Of a stretch of 64,000 nucleotides of DNA, positions 9,895 to 18,905 are shown piece by piece. The DNA lies in the NCBI RefSeq assembly GCF_010731815.2, contig NZ_AP022593.1, positions 1,488,001 through 1,552,000 of the forward strand. The letters are read 5' to 3'. Source of the stretch: Mycolicibacterium arabiense. Lineage in GTDB: Bacteria > Actinomycetota > Actinomycetes > Mycobacteriales > Mycobacteriaceae. The notes under the pieces were generated by a model. It ran no database searches. It was not told the DNA's origin and was given only the letters and a program-made list of their open reading frames with translations. Numbering within the stretch: position 1 is the first letter of the stretch; each line of letters begins with the position of its first letter. Both the position numbers and the translations under genes were made by a program.

Positions 9895-10137
9895 TTACTG
9901 GTCGGTGTCCACCACGTCGACGCGGATACCGCGACCGCCGATGCCGGCGACCAGGGTGCGCAGCGCCGTCGCGGTACGACCGCCGCGACCGATCACCTTG
10001 CCCAGATCGTCGGGGTGCACGTGCACCTCGACGGTCCGGCCGCGGCGGTTGGTCACGAGGTCGACGCGAACGTCATCCGGGTTGTCGACGATTCCGCGCA
10101 CCAGGTGCTCGACGGCGTCGACGACGACAGTGCTCAT
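9895..10137 (-). CDS. khpA: KH-domain RNA-binding protein KhpA
   Basis: An 80-residue single KH-domain protein with the GxxG loop in [15 protein letters not shown]. Homologues in Gram-positives (KhpA/YlqC) bind RNA and influence cell elongation; the M. tuberculosis counterpart is Rv2908c. Its ATG overlaps the rpsP stop by four bases, indicating translational coupling with S16. No extra domains. Confidence 0.92.
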   Translation of the reverse strand: MSTVVVDAVEHLVRGIVDNPDDVRVDLVTNRRGRTVEVHVHPDDLGKVIGRGGRTATALRTLVAGIGGRGIRVDVVDTDQ

Positions 10138-10640
10138 TCGGCAGCGGGTGCGTCGGCCTCGGCGGCCTCGGCGGCGGCCTCAGGCGTCTCACCCGCGGTG
10201 ACGGGCGCCTCATCAGCGGTCACAGGGGTGTCGGCCTCGGCCTTGGCGGCCGGAGCCTTCTTCTTCTTCGGCGTGGTGGCAGCGCCGGTGGGCGCGTCGT
10301 CCGCGGCGGCCAGAGCGGCGTTGAACAGGTCGAGCTTGCTGGCCTTGGGCTCCTTGACCCGCAGGGTGCCCTCGGCGCCCGGGAGGCCCTTGAACTTCTG
10401 CCAGTCACCGGTGATCTTCAGCAGGGCCAGCACGGGCTCGGTCGGCTGCGCGCCGACGCTCAGCCAGTACTGCGCGCGCTCGGAGTCGATCTCGATGAGG
10501 CTCGGCTCTTCCTTCGGGTGGTACTTGCCGATGACCTCGATGGCGCGTCCGTCGCGACGGTTGCGCGCGTCGGCGACCGAGATGCGGTACTGGGGGTTGC
10601 GGATCTTGCCGAAGCGGGCGAGCTTGATCTTGACAGCCAT
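10134..10640 (-). CDS. rpsP: 30S ribosomal protein S16
   Basis: A 168-residue bS16. The first 90 or so residues are the ribosomal domain ([20 protein letters not shown], then [19 protein letters not shown]). The rest is an Ala/Glu/Pro-rich tail with a [12 protein letters not shown] stretch, not found in most bacteria but typical of mycobacterial S16 (about 160 residues in M. tuberculosis). It is the first gene of the rpsP-khpA-rimM-trmD operon. An ATG at 10640 fits the family start. Confidence 0.95.
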   Translation of the reverse strand: MAVKIKLARFGKIRNPQYRISVADARNRRDGRAIEVIGKYHPKEEPSLIEIDSERAQYWLSVGAQPTEPVLALLKITGDWQKFKGLPGAEGTLRVKEPKASKLDLFNAALAAADDAPTGAATTPKKKKAPAAKAEADTPVTADEAPVTAGETPEAAAEAAEADAPAAE

Positions 10641-10844
10641 GTCGAACTACTACTCCTGTGATTGCCACGCTTGCAATTCAGCGACTCGGGCAGGTTGCCA
10701 GGTCCGGTTTTGCACTGCGTGTGTGACCGCCGCGCGGCGCATCGAGCGATTTCACTCGAACCGTGTCGCGGGGCAGACAGCCGCCCATTGTGCCAGAGCG
10801 TGCTGGTCAGATGGAAATCGCCGCCGCCGGGCGGTCACATCCGA

Positions 10845-11285
10845 TCAGACGATCTTGTCGAAGCACTTGGTCTCGACGCGCCGCGTCATCCGCCAGCCCT
10901 GCTCGGTGCGCACGAACTCGTCGTCGTACCAGAGCCCGCAGAACATGATCCGCCCCGGCGCCTCGGGCGAACCACCCAGCATCATCGGGTTGAAGCAGAT
11001 GATGCGCGACTTTGCGGTGACCGCAGTGGCGTCGCGCGTGATCTTCACGTCGTAGTTCCCGATCAGGTGGGAGTACGCCGGGAAGTTCGGCAGCACCTCG
11101 GCCAGCCACTTCTTCACGTCGCCGAACGTGCCGTCGATGCCGCCCATCGCGCGGTAGTCGATGTAGGCGTCCGGGGTGAACACGTGGTCGAGGTCGTCGA
11201 ACCGCCGGTTGTCGATCGCCGTCGAGTAGTCAACCAGCAGCTGCTGGATTTCGAGGCGGTCGGAGATCTCTTCGAGGCTCAGCAC
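10845..11285 (-). CDS. NTF2/SnoaL-like domain protein (Rv2910c-like)
   Basis: A 146-residue protein of the nuclear transport factor 2-like (SnoaL_4) fold. The LEEISDRLEIQQLLVDYSTAID start and the RRFDDLDHVFTPDAYIDY segment are characteristic of the steroid-isomerase/dehydratase-like branch. It starts at a GTG. The gene lies upstream of rpsP and corresponds by position to Rv2910c. The active site cannot be assigned and the substrate is unknown. A 48-base gap separates it from the M42 peptidase gene. Confidence 0.8.
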   Translation of the reverse strand: MLSLEEISDRLEIQQLLVDYSTAIDNRRFDDLDHVFTPDAYIDYRAMGGIDGTFGDVKKWLAEVLPNFPAYSHLIGNYDVKITRDATAVTAKSRIICFNPMMLGGSPEAPGRIMFCGLWYDDEFVRTEQGWRMTRRVETKCFDKIV

Positions 11286-11333
11286 ACCAAGAGTTCTACC
11301 GCCATCGACCGTTCCGGCGCAGCGAATGACCGA

Positions 11334-12566
11334 TCAGGCCTGCGGACCCTCGGCAGGCGGCCACTGCTCACCCGACCACTCGCCCGGCTCGGTGAAGTCG
11401 CCGCGCGACAGCGGCACCCACTGCTCGCTGGGCGCGGGCTGCTTCGACGACGGGAAGTCGCGCAGCTTGCCCGACGGGTGGGCGTCCCAACTGCCGAAGG
11501 TCAGCGGCGTCTGCATCCAGCAGTTCAGCAGGTTGTAGGTCGCCTCCAGCGACTGCAGGTGCGTGCGCTCCCACCCGTGGCTGCCGTCGAGCCCGAAGCC
11601 CACCAGCGCCGCACGGGTGCCAGCCCCTGCCTCGATCGCGGCCGCGGCGTCGGAGCGGTAGTAGCGGAACACGTCCCGCGCGTGCGGGATGCCGTGGTCC
11701 TCGGCGAGGCGGCACAGCTTGCGGGTGAGGTGGTAGTCGAACGGGCCGTGTAGATCGGCCATCGGGATCGTCACGCCGTCCTCGATGGAGTGCTGCCCTG
11801 GCGCGCACACCGCGTTGTCCACCGAGATGAGTTCGGCGACGTCCGGCGGCAGACCGTGGCTGGCGCCGTGGCCGACCTCTTCGGTGATCGTGACCATGAT
11901 CGTGGTGCGGTGCGGCAGCACCATCTCCTTCTGGGCGACGGTGCGGGCGAGCGCGAGCGCCACCGCGACACCGGCCTTGCCATCGAGGTGGCGGGACACG
12001 ATGAACCCGTCCTCGGTGAGTTCGGGGCTGGTGATGAACGCGACGAAGTCGCCGACGTTCAGGCCGAGGCGCTGCAGATCCGCGCGCGAGGACACCTTGC
12101 GGTCGACGCGCACCTCGACGTGCTCCCAGTCGGTGGGCTGGGTGTCGATCTCGTCGCCGAACGCGTGCCCACTCGCCTTGAGCGGCATGACCGTTCCGGT
12201 GATGAACGCGTCGGGATCGCCGCCGAAGATGCGGACGCGTGCGCCTGCTGCGAACCGCGCCGAGAACGTGCCGACCGGCACGAGTTCGAGGCGGCCGTTG
12301 TCCTTCAGGTCGCGGACCATGCAGCCGATGGTGTCGGCGTGCACGACCAGCGCACGGTCGATGGTGTCCGACTCGCCCGGCAGCTCAGCGGTCAGCGCTC
12401 CACGCCGGGTCAGCGTGAACGGCACGCCGAGGCCGTCGAGGATGTCGCCGATCAACTGCATCACCGCGTCCGTGCGACCCGACGGGCTCGGGGTCTGCAG
12501 CAGCGCCAGCAGCGTGTCGACCATCCACGTTCGGTCGTCCACGGGCATGGCCGCGATTTCGGACAC
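11334..12566 (-). CDS. M42-family peptidase of the NAGGN osmoprotectant system
   Basis: A 410-residue zinc aminopeptidase-like protein. Metal-binding motifs are visible: VVHADTIGCM (the HAD ligand pair), LDGKAGVAVALAL (the bridging aspartate), and TEEVGHGASHG (the catalytic and ligand glutamates). M42 homologues beside N-acetylglutaminylglutamine amide synthesis genes form a defined subgroup, and this gene lies 71 bases downstream of such a synthetase. It may recycle or trim the dipeptide osmolyte, which is inference; the family members' exact reaction is not established. It is cytoplasmic, with no signal sequence. Confidence 0.85.
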   Translation of the reverse strand: MSEIAAMPVDDRTWMVDTLLALLQTPSPSGRTDAVMQLIGDILDGLGVPFTLTRRGALTAELPGESDTIDRALVVHADTIGCMVRDLKDNGRLELVPVGTFSARFAAGARVRIFGGDPDAFITGTVMPLKASGHAFGDEIDTQPTDWEHVEVRVDRKVSSRADLQRLGLNVGDFVAFITSPELTEDGFIVSRHLDGKAGVAVALALARTVAQKEMVLPHRTTIMVTITEEVGHGASHGLPPDVAELISVDNAVCAPGQHSIEDGVTIPMADLHGPFDYHLTRKLCRLAEDHGIPHARDVFRYYRSDAAAAIEAGAGTRAALVGFGLDGSHGWERTHLQSLEATYNLLNCWMQTPLTFGSWDAHPSGKLRDFPSSKQPAPSEQWVPLSRGDFTEPGEWSGEQWPPAEGPQA

Positions 12567-12637
12567 GTTTGCTCCTTCGAGGCTCGGTTCGACAGTGCGT
12601 CCCCACGCGGGTGACGCTCAGAGATCGTAGGCCCTCG

Positions 12638-14362
12638 CTAGGTCTGCTCCACGGGGCCCGGTTGCCACGCCCACGGCGTCGCTGCGGTCCTCGGGAATAG
12701 CAGGTCCACGAACGCCTGCGCAGTGGGGCGGGGCTCGTGGTTGGCCAGGCCCGGCCGCTCGTTGGCCTCGATGAAGACGTACTCGTCCTCCCCGATGTCG
12801 GGCACCATGAGATCGATTCCGGTGACCGGGATCCCGATGGCGTCGGCGGCGTCGACGGCGACCTTGGCCAGCTTCGGGTTGATGTCGTCGGTGACGTCGA
12901 CGATCGTGCCGCCGGTGTGCAGGTTGGCAGTGCGACGCACCACCAGGCGTTCGTTGGTGGGCAGGATGTCGTCGAGCTTCCAGCCGGCTTCCTGCACGGT
13001 GTCCTCGGTCAGCGCGTCGACCGGGATGACCGACTCGCCGTGCGTGGCGGCCGACCGTCTGCGGCTCTGCGCCTCGATCAGCTGCCGGATGGTGTGCGTA
13101 CCGCTGCCCACGACCTCAGGCGGCCGCCTGACCGCCGCGGCGACCACCTTGCCGTTGATGACGACCAGACGCAGGTCCTCGCCCTCGCACCGCTCCTCGA
13201 CGATGACGTCCGGGCAGTGCTTGGCCGCCCACTCGATCGCGCGGTCGAGGTCGTCGGGCTTGCTCACACCCACGGTGATCCCGGCGCCCTGCTCACCCCG
13301 TGCGGGCTTGACCACGACCGACCCGACCTCGCGCATGAACTCGTAGTCCTCGCGGTCGAAGGTGGCCGTACGTCCGCGCGGCACCCGGATGCCTGCGTCC
13401 GACACCACCTTGCGTGCCACGCGCTTGTCGTCGCAACGGCTCATCGCGACGGCATTGGTCAACTCCGACAACGACTCTCGGGTCACGATGCTGGTGCCGC
13501 CGTGCGTGAGCCGCAGGTACCCGCCCTTGCCGTCGAGTACCTCGACGGCGATGCCGCGCATGATCGCCTCGTCGGCGATGATCCGCGCATAGGGGTTGAG
13601 TTCGGCGAGACCCTCCTCCTCCTGGACCGGGGCGAACAACTTCTCGTTGATGGCGTTCTTGCGCTTGATGCCCAGTGGCGGCACCCGCTCGAACCCCATC
13701 CGCTCGTACAGCGCGATGGCGCCCTCGTTGTCATGCAGGACCGACAGGTCCATCTGCGACCGGCCGCGGCGGACGAACTCCTCGACCAGCGAGCGCACCA
13801 GCAGGCCACCGACGCCCGGCCGCGACACCGTCGGATCGACGGCCAGACACCACAGGCTCGAGCCGTTCTCCTCGTCGTCGAACAGCATTCGGTGGTCGAT
13901 TCCGGTGACGGTGCCGATCACGGCACCCGTCTCGTCGTCGGTGGCGACCAGGTAGACCATGTGCGGTTCGGACTCGGCGTTGCGCCACATCAGGTCGACG
14001 TCCGCGGGCACCATGCGGCACTGCACGTAGATGTGGTTGATGGCCGCGCAGTCCTCGAGCGAGGTGACGTTGCGCACCGACACCCCCGTGACGTCCGCGG
14101 GGCGATAGTCGCCCGGACGGTCGAAGGTCAGCCGGTAGGTGAAGCTGGGGTCGATGAAGAACTCGTGTGGGTGCAGCGCGACGAACACGTGCGGCGCGTC
14201 GAGGTACATCCCGATGTCGCGCCGGCCGCTCGCCTCCCCACGCAACGCGTTGCCGAACTCCTGGGGGTCGGCGAACGTCTGGCCGAACACCAGCCGCCCC
14301 CAGCCCAGGTCCTGGACGACGCCCTGGGTGGGCTCTGTCTGGTCGGCTGTCTGCGAGGTCAC
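12638..14362 (-). CDS. ngg: N-acetylglutaminylglutamine synthetase (GNAT plus ATP-grasp)
   Basis: A 574-residue two-domain enzyme. The N-terminal half contains a GNAT acetyltransferase domain (about residues 90-230) with the acetyl-CoA loop in VDPTVSRPGVGGLLVRSL and the YERMGFERVP signature. The C-terminal half (about 270-560) is an ATP-grasp ligase with VVVKPARGEQGAGI and a DLMVPDI...FIEANERPG metal-binding end. This combination is diagnostic of the synthetase that acetylates glutamine and joins a second glutamine in the NAGGN osmoprotectant pathway. The start is GTG, and a single base separates it from the stop of the amidotransferase gene, so they are co-translated. Confidence 0.88.
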   Translation of the reverse strand: MTSQTADQTEPTQGVVQDLGWGRLVFGQTFADPQEFGNALRGEASGRRDIGMYLDAPHVFVALHPHEFFIDPSFTYRLTFDRPGDYRPADVTGVSVRNVTSLEDCAAINHIYVQCRMVPADVDLMWRNAESEPHMVYLVATDDETGAVIGTVTGIDHRMLFDDEENGSSLWCLAVDPTVSRPGVGGLLVRSLVEEFVRRGRSQMDLSVLHDNEGAIALYERMGFERVPPLGIKRKNAINEKLFAPVQEEEGLAELNPYARIIADEAIMRGIAVEVLDGKGGYLRLTHGGTSIVTRESLSELTNAVAMSRCDDKRVARKVVSDAGIRVPRGRTATFDREDYEFMREVGSVVVKPARGEQGAGITVGVSKPDDLDRAIEWAAKHCPDVIVEERCEGEDLRLVVINGKVVAAAVRRPPEVVGSGTHTIRQLIEAQSRRRSAATHGESVIPVDALTEDTVQEAGWKLDDILPTNERLVVRRTANLHTGGTIVDVTDDINPKLAKVAVDAADAIGIPVTGIDLMVPDIGEDEYVFIEANERPGLANHEPRPTAQAFVDLLFPRTAATPWAWQPGPVEQT

Positions 14363-14363
14363 G

Positions 14364-16175
14364 TCATCCGTTTCCGTCGACGTGGCGGGCCAGCCACAGT
14401 TCGAGCAGCCCGACCTGCCACAGCGGGTTGCCGCGCAGCGGGGTGAGGTTGCCGTTCGGGTCGGCCAGCAGCCCGTCGACCGCCTTGGCGTCGAACAGCC
14501 CGCGCGACCGCGCGGCGTCGCTGTGCAGGGCGTCCCGGACCAGGTCCAGGTACGGGCCTGCGAGGTGCTTGAGCGCCGGCACCGGGAAGTAGCCCTTGGG
14601 CCGGTCGATGACCTCGGCCGGAATCACCCGCCGCGCCGCCTCCTTGAGCACGCCCTTGCCGTCGTGGGCGGTCTTCAGCCCGGGCGGGCAGGTGGCCGCC
14701 AGTTCGACCAGCTCGTGGTCGAGGAACGGCACCCGGCCCTCGAGCCCCCACGCCATCGTCATGTTGTCGACGCGCTTCACCGGATCGTCGGTGAGCATCA
14801 CGGTGGTGTCGAGGCGCAGCGCGCGGTCGGTGGCCGTGGCCGCGCCGGGATGCGAGAAGTGCCGCAGCGCGTACTCGCCCGAGGCGTCGTGGTCGAGCCG
14901 CCACCGTGGTTGCAGCAGGCCGTTGAGCGCCTCGTGGTCGCGGTCGAAGAAGGCGGGCCGGTACCGGCTCAGTGCATCCGCGGGGTCACCGTCGGCGGCG
15001 TAGGCCATCGGCGGGTACCAGTGGTAGCCGGCGAAGATCTCGTCGGCACCCTGGCCGGACTGCACCACCTTGACGTGCTTGCTGACTTCCTCGGACAGCA
15101 GGTAGAACGCGACGCAGTCATGGCTCACCATCGGCTCGCTCATCGCGCCGATCGCACCGGACAGCGACGGCAGCATGCGCGCGGTGTCGATGCGGATCTG
15201 GTGGTGGTCGGTGGCGAAGTGCCTGGCGATCACGTCGGAGTACTTGAACTCGTCGCCCTCTTCGCCGCCCGCCGCCTCGAAGCCGATCGAGAAGGTCTTC
15301 AGTCCGTGCTGGCCCGCCTCGGCGAGCAGGCCCACGATCAGACTGGAGTCCAGGCCGCCCGAGAGCAGACATCCCACCGGAACGTCGGCGACGAGGCGCC
15401 GCTCCACCGCGGTGCGCAGCGACGCCAGCACCGCCTCCTGCCAGTCCTGTTCCGACCAGCCAGCCCGTTCGTCGGACCGCTCGAACACCGGCTCCCAGTA
15501 GGTCTTCTCCGAGCGGGACCCGTCGGGCTCGATGCGCATGAGCGTGCCGGGCGGCAGCTTCCGCACGCCCTTGAGGATCGTGTACGGGGCGGGCACCACG
15601 GAGTGGAAGCTGAGGTAGTGGTGGAGCGCGACCGGATCGAGGTCGGTGTCCACGCCGCCTGCCGCGACGAGAGCGGGCAGTGAGGACGCAAAGCGCAGCG
15701 CCCGGCTCCCGTCGGGCTCGACGACGTCGGCCCAGTACAGCGGCTTCACCCCGAGGCGGTCGCGGGCCAGCAGGACGCGGCCGCTATCGGTCTCGGTGAC
15801 GGCGAACGCGAACATGCCGAACAGATGCTCGACGACGCGCTCGCCCCACTCCTTGTAGCCCTTGAGGACCACCTCGGTGTCGCTGTGGGAGAAGAAGCGG
15901 TAGCCCTTTCCGATCAGCTCACGCCGCAGTTCGGGGTAGTTGTAGATGCAGCCGTTGAACGCGACGGTCAGGCCGAGTTCGGGGTCGTGCATCGGCTGGT
16001 GACCGTGGCTGGACAAGTCGATGATGGCCAACCGGCGGTGGCCCACCGCGATGCGGTCGCTCGACCACATGCCGGAGCTGTCCGGGCCGCGCGTGACCAT
16101 CGCATCGGTCATGGCCGCGACCGCCGTCAAATTGGCCGGTCGCCCCGTGGCGATCTCGCCGGCGATGCCGCACAT
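14364..16175 (-). CDS. N-acetylglutaminylglutamine amidotransferase (AsnB-like)
   Basis: A 603-residue class II glutamine amidotransferase/asparagine-synthase-like enzyme. The start at 16175 gives MCGIAGEI, placing nucleophile Cys2 correctly. The 16 codons upstream are non-homologous. RGPDSSGMW and FNGCIYNYPELR belong to the glutaminase domain. The synthetase domain has the PP-loop SGGLDSSLIVG and EGRVPFLDHELVELA. With the ngg synthetase immediately downstream, it is best read as the step that amidates the dipeptide to N-acetylglutaminylglutamine amide, a compatible solute. By sequence alone, asparagine synthetase is the alternative; the neighbours make the osmolyte role more likely. Confidence 0.87.
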   Translation of the reverse strand: MCGIAGEIATGRPANLTAVAAMTDAMVTRGPDSSGMWSSDRIAVGHRRLAIIDLSSHGHQPMHDPELGLTVAFNGCIYNYPELRRELIGKGYRFFSHSDTEVVLKGYKEWGERVVEHLFGMFAFAVTETDSGRVLLARDRLGVKPLYWADVVEPDGSRALRFASSLPALVAAGGVDTDLDPVALHHYLSFHSVVPAPYTILKGVRKLPPGTLMRIEPDGSRSEKTYWEPVFERSDERAGWSEQDWQEAVLASLRTAVERRLVADVPVGCLLSGGLDSSLIVGLLAEAGQHGLKTFSIGFEAAGGEEGDEFKYSDVIARHFATDHHQIRIDTARMLPSLSGAIGAMSEPMVSHDCVAFYLLSEEVSKHVKVVQSGQGADEIFAGYHWYPPMAYAADGDPADALSRYRPAFFDRDHEALNGLLQPRWRLDHDASGEYALRHFSHPGAATATDRALRLDTTVMLTDDPVKRVDNMTMAWGLEGRVPFLDHELVELAATCPPGLKTAHDGKGVLKEAARRVIPAEVIDRPKGYFPVPALKHLAGPYLDLVRDALHSDAARSRGLFDAKAVDGLLADPNGNLTPLRGNPLWQVGLLELWLARHVDGNG

Positions 16176-16311
16176 GAAGTCACATACCTCTCGTCGTCGG
16201 GGCGACGGGGTTGGTGAATTCATGGTGAATCAAGATCGTCACCCGCGCCGCTCGAATAGCCCGGGAACCATGGGGCCAAACACGACCTGCGTCACACTCA
16301 GGTCCTCGGGT

Positions 16312-16317
16312 TAGGCT
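16312..16317 (+). promoter_or_regulatory. Possible -10 element of dacB2
   Basis: TAGGCT sits nine bases before the dacB2 ATG, close enough to give a leaderless or very short-leader transcript, which is common in mycobacteria. No clear -35 is visible. Read by eye only. Confidence 0.35.
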
Positions 16318-16326
16318 CCTGGACCC

Positions 16327-17202
16327 ATGGGCAAGTATGCGGCCGCTCTCCTCGGCTGTCTCGTTGGCGTGTTCGTCCTCACCGCACCCACGGCCGTCGC
16401 CGACGTCGACATTCAGCCGGCCGGAGCGGTCCCGGTGCCCGACGGTCCCGCCCCTGCGTGGATCGTCGCCGACATGGACACCGGCCAGATCCTGGCCGGG
16501 CGCGACCAGTACGTGACCCATGCCCCTGCCAGCACCATCAAGACCCTGCTCGCGCTCGTCGCGCTCGACGAGCTGCCGCTCGACGCGACCGTGGTCGCCG
16601 ACGAGTCCGACACGCAGGTGGAGTGCAACTGCGCCGGGGTCGCCGCGGGCCGCACCTACACCGCGGGCGAACTCCTCGACGGCCTGCTGCTGGTGTCGGG
16701 CAACGACGCGGCCAACACACTCGCCCACATGCTCGGTGGCACCGACGCCGCGGTGGCGAAGATGAACGCCAAGGCCGCCGCGCTCGGGGCCGCCGCGACC
16801 AGGGCCGGATCGCCGTCGGGCCTCAACGGGCCGGGCATCGACGGCTACACCACCCCGCACGACCTCGCCGTGATCTTCCGCGCAGCGCTTGGCAACCCGG
16901 CGTTCGCCGCGATCACCTCGGCCCGCACGGCCCCGTTCCCCACCGAGACGGGCACCATCACCCTGGTCAACCAGAACGAGATGCTGTTCCGCTACCCCGG
17001 CATGCTGGGCGGCAAGACGGGATTCACCGACGTCGCCCGCAAGACCTACGTCGGCGCCGCAGAGCGCAACGGCCGCCGCCTCGTCGTGGCCATGATGTTC
17101 GGCCTGGTCCGCGAGGGCGGCCCCACCTATTGGGATCAGGCGACCAGCCTGCTCGACTGGGGCTTCGCCCAGGACCGCTCGACCGGGATCGGCGCCCTCT
17201 AG
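16327..17202 (+). CDS. dacB2: D-alanyl-D-alanine carboxypeptidase (DacB2 type)
   Basis: A 291-residue low-molecular-weight penicillin-binding protein. A signal peptide (about residues 1-25, ending AVADVD) exports it. The three active-site motifs are intact: STIK (Ser69, Lys72), SGN (124-126) and KTG (230-232). It trims the terminal D-Ala of peptidoglycan pentapeptides. Length and position match M. tuberculosis Rv2911 (dacB2). A second, similar gene follows directly, and a compound hairpin begins at its stop codon. Paired cysteines at 100 and 102 (ECNC) are shared with the paralogue. Confidence 0.92.
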   Translation: MGKYAAALLGCLVGVFVLTAPTAVADVDIQPAGAVPVPDGPAPAWIVADMDTGQILAGRDQYVTHAPASTIKTLLALVALDELPLDATVVADESDTQVECNCAGVAAGRTYTAGELLDGLLLVSGNDAANTLAHMLGGTDAAVAKMNAKAAALGAAATRAGSPSGLNGPGIDGYTTPHDLAVIFRAALGNPAFAAITSARTAPFPTETGTITLVNQNEMLFRYPGMLGGKTGFTDVARKTYVGAAERNGRRLVVAMMFGLVREGGPTYWDQATSLLDWGFAQDRSTGIGAL

Positions 17203-17254
17203 CGATTCGTGGAGCATTTCCCGCGGTGGGCGCGGGTGAGACTCCTCGAATCGC
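17202..17254 (+). terminator. Nested hairpin after dacB2
   Basis: Outer arms 17202-17214 and 17242-17254 pair over 12 bases with one internal mismatch. An inner stem pairs 17220-17225 with 17231-17236. The outer stem begins at the last base of the stop codon. There is no U-tract, as is usual for mycobacterial terminators. It would end or attenuate transcription before the second carboxypeptidase gene. Confidence 0.55.
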
Positions 17255-17303
17255 GATCTGAGCGAGACCGGATCGAGTCCATCCGACCGTAGCGTCGGCG
17301 TTC

Positions 17304-18122
17304 GTGCGGACACTCTTCGCGGCGATGGCCCTCGCCCTCGCCACGATGCTGACCGCGTCGCCCGTCCTCGCGACCGCACAGCCCAACGTCGAACCCGCCG
17401 CCGCGATCGCCGACGGCCCCGCCAAGGCGTGGCTGCTAGCCGACCTCGACACCGGCGCGGTGCTGGCGTCGAAGGACCCGCACGGTTCCTACGCGCCGGC
17501 GAGCACGATCAAGGTGCTGCTCGCGATGGTCGTGCTCGACCACCTCAGCCCCGACAACTTCGCCCGCGCCAACCAGTCGCACACCCAGGTCGAGTGCTCG
17601 TGCGTCGGGCTGGTGCCGGGCCAGCCGTACACGACCCGCCAGCTGCTCGAGGCGCTGCTGATGGTGTCGGGCAACGACGCGGCCAACATGCTGGCCGACA
17701 TGCTGGGCGGGCAGCGCGTCGCGGTCGCGGCGATGAACCGCAAGGCCGCGAGCCTGGGCGCCCGCAGCACGCGCGCCTCGTCGCCCTCGGGTCTCGACGG
17801 CCCGGGATGGGAGTCGGTGACGACGCCGCACGACCTGGCGATGATCTTCCGCGCAGCGCTGACCTATCCGATGATCGCCCACGTCCTGCGGCAGCCGTCG
17901 GCCCGCTTCCCCGGCAAGACACTCGCGGCGCAGAACGAGTTGCTCAGCCGCTATCCCGGCGATCTGGGCGGGAAGACCGGCTACACGAACCTGGCCCGCA
18001 AGACCTACGTCGGTGCCGCCCAACGCGGGACGCGACGGCTGGTCGTGGTGCAGATGTATGGCAGCGGCGACCTCTACGGCCAGGCCGTCGCCCTGCTCGA
18101 CTGGGGTTTCAGCCAGCCCTGA
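17304..18122 (+). CDS. D-alanyl-D-alanine carboxypeptidase, DacB2 paralogue
   Basis: A 272-residue serine peptidase closely related to the preceding gene product. The motifs are STIK (Ser67, Lys70), SGN (122-124) and KTG (224-226), and the ECSC cysteine pair is retained. A signal peptide covers about the first 26 residues (ending ATAQP). The start is GTG at 17304. It looks like a tandem duplication of dacB2, with divergent linker regions and a shorter C-terminus. Active by motif criteria. It converges on and overlaps the cyclase-family gene by 14 bases. Confidence 0.9.
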   Translation: MRTLFAAMALALATMLTASPVLATAQPNVEPAAAIADGPAKAWLLADLDTGAVLASKDPHGSYAPASTIKVLLAMVVLDHLSPDNFARANQSHTQVECSCVGLVPGQPYTTRQLLEALLMVSGNDAANMLADMLGGQRVAVAAMNRKAASLGARSTRASSPSGLDGPGWESVTTPHDLAMIFRAALTYPMIAHVLRQPSARFPGKTLAAQNELLSRYPGDLGGKTGYTNLARKTYVGAAQRGTRRLVVVQMYGSGDLYGQAVALLDWGFSQP

Positions 18123-18804
18123 CCGGCAGCTCGGCGAACGCCCGCACCGGGAACGTCCCGAAGCCCTCCACGGCGGGCGGCGCGGCGGTGAACCGGGCAC
18201 CGGTCTCCGGCACGTCGCCCAGACGCGTCAGGTGCTCGACGACGTGGACGCCGGCACCGAGCAGCACGGTGTGGGCGGGGCGCTCGCCACCGGACTCGGT
18301 GTCGTCGATGTTGAGCGAGTCGATGCCGACGAGTACGGCGCCGGCGTCGACGAGGTAGTCCGCGCCGTCGGCGGTGAGGAACGGCGCGCCGGAACCGTAT
18401 GCGGGCGTACCGAAGTGACGATCCCACCCGGTGTGCAGCAGCACGGCGGCACCGCGTACGTCCCGGCCGGCCAGCGCGTCGGGACCGATGCCGCGTCGGT
18501 GAGCGCTCCAGTCCTCGACGAGGTGGTACACCTCGGCTCGCAGGCCGACGAGGCTCTCCAGGTCGAGGCCGGCCAGATCGCGTCCGTCGGCGTAGCGGTG
18601 GAACGGCGAATCGAGGTAGGTACCGGTGTTGCCGATCATCGTGATGACGTCCATCGCGAACTCGGTGCCCGGCGCGTACTTCTGGCGGGAATCCGCACGG
18701 GTCAGGTGGGGTTCGATGACCGGCGCGGGCAGTCCCGGGTAGGTGATCAGTCCCGCGCGGATCGGGTGGCTGAGGTCGACGACGCGGCGGGGCTGCTCGG
18801 GCAT
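18109..18804 (-). CDS. Cyclase-family protein (kynurenine formamidase-like) with altered metal motif
   Basis: A 231-residue protein of the cyclase/arylformamidase family: VVDLSHPIRAGLITYPG at the start, the TGTYLDSPFHRYADG segment, and VLLHTGWDRHFG later. In metal-dependent members the signature is HxGTHxDxPxH. Here the first two histidines are replaced (NTGTYLDSPFH), while the Asp and last His remain. This TGTYLD variant may be a family subclass or a catalytically changed enzyme. The ATG at 18804 is preferred (MPEQPRRVVDLS). An ATG at 18843 would add 13 poorly conserved residues. Function unassigned. Confidence 0.75.
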   Translation of the reverse strand: MPEQPRRVVDLSHPIRAGLITYPGLPAPVIEPHLTRADSRQKYAPGTEFAMDVITMIGNTGTYLDSPFHRYADGRDLAGLDLESLVGLRAEVYHLVEDWSAHRRGIGPDALAGRDVRGAAVLLHTGWDRHFGTPAYGSGAPFLTADGADYLVDAGAVLVGIDSLNIDDTESGGERPAHTVLLGAGVHVVEHLTRLGDVPETGARFTAAPPAVEGFGTFPVRAFAELPVRAG

Positions 18805-18905
18805 GCCGCCGAGAGTATCGAAAGGGAGGCCCCCACCGGACATTCCAGCGAAGTAAGGTCACCCTAATCCGGCGCAGACGGCGTCGATCGACCCCGAGGA
18901 GCCAG

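Noticed and set aside
12737..14446. Plus-strand frames antisense to the NAGGN synthetase
   Set aside because: They contain no domain, while the minus strand shows GNAT and ATP-grasp motifs.
18854..18868. TAAGGTCACCCTAAT resembling an iron-regulator (IdeR) box upstream of the diflavin reductase
   Set aside because: The half-sites are too close; the spacing does not fit the 19-base IdeR consensus.
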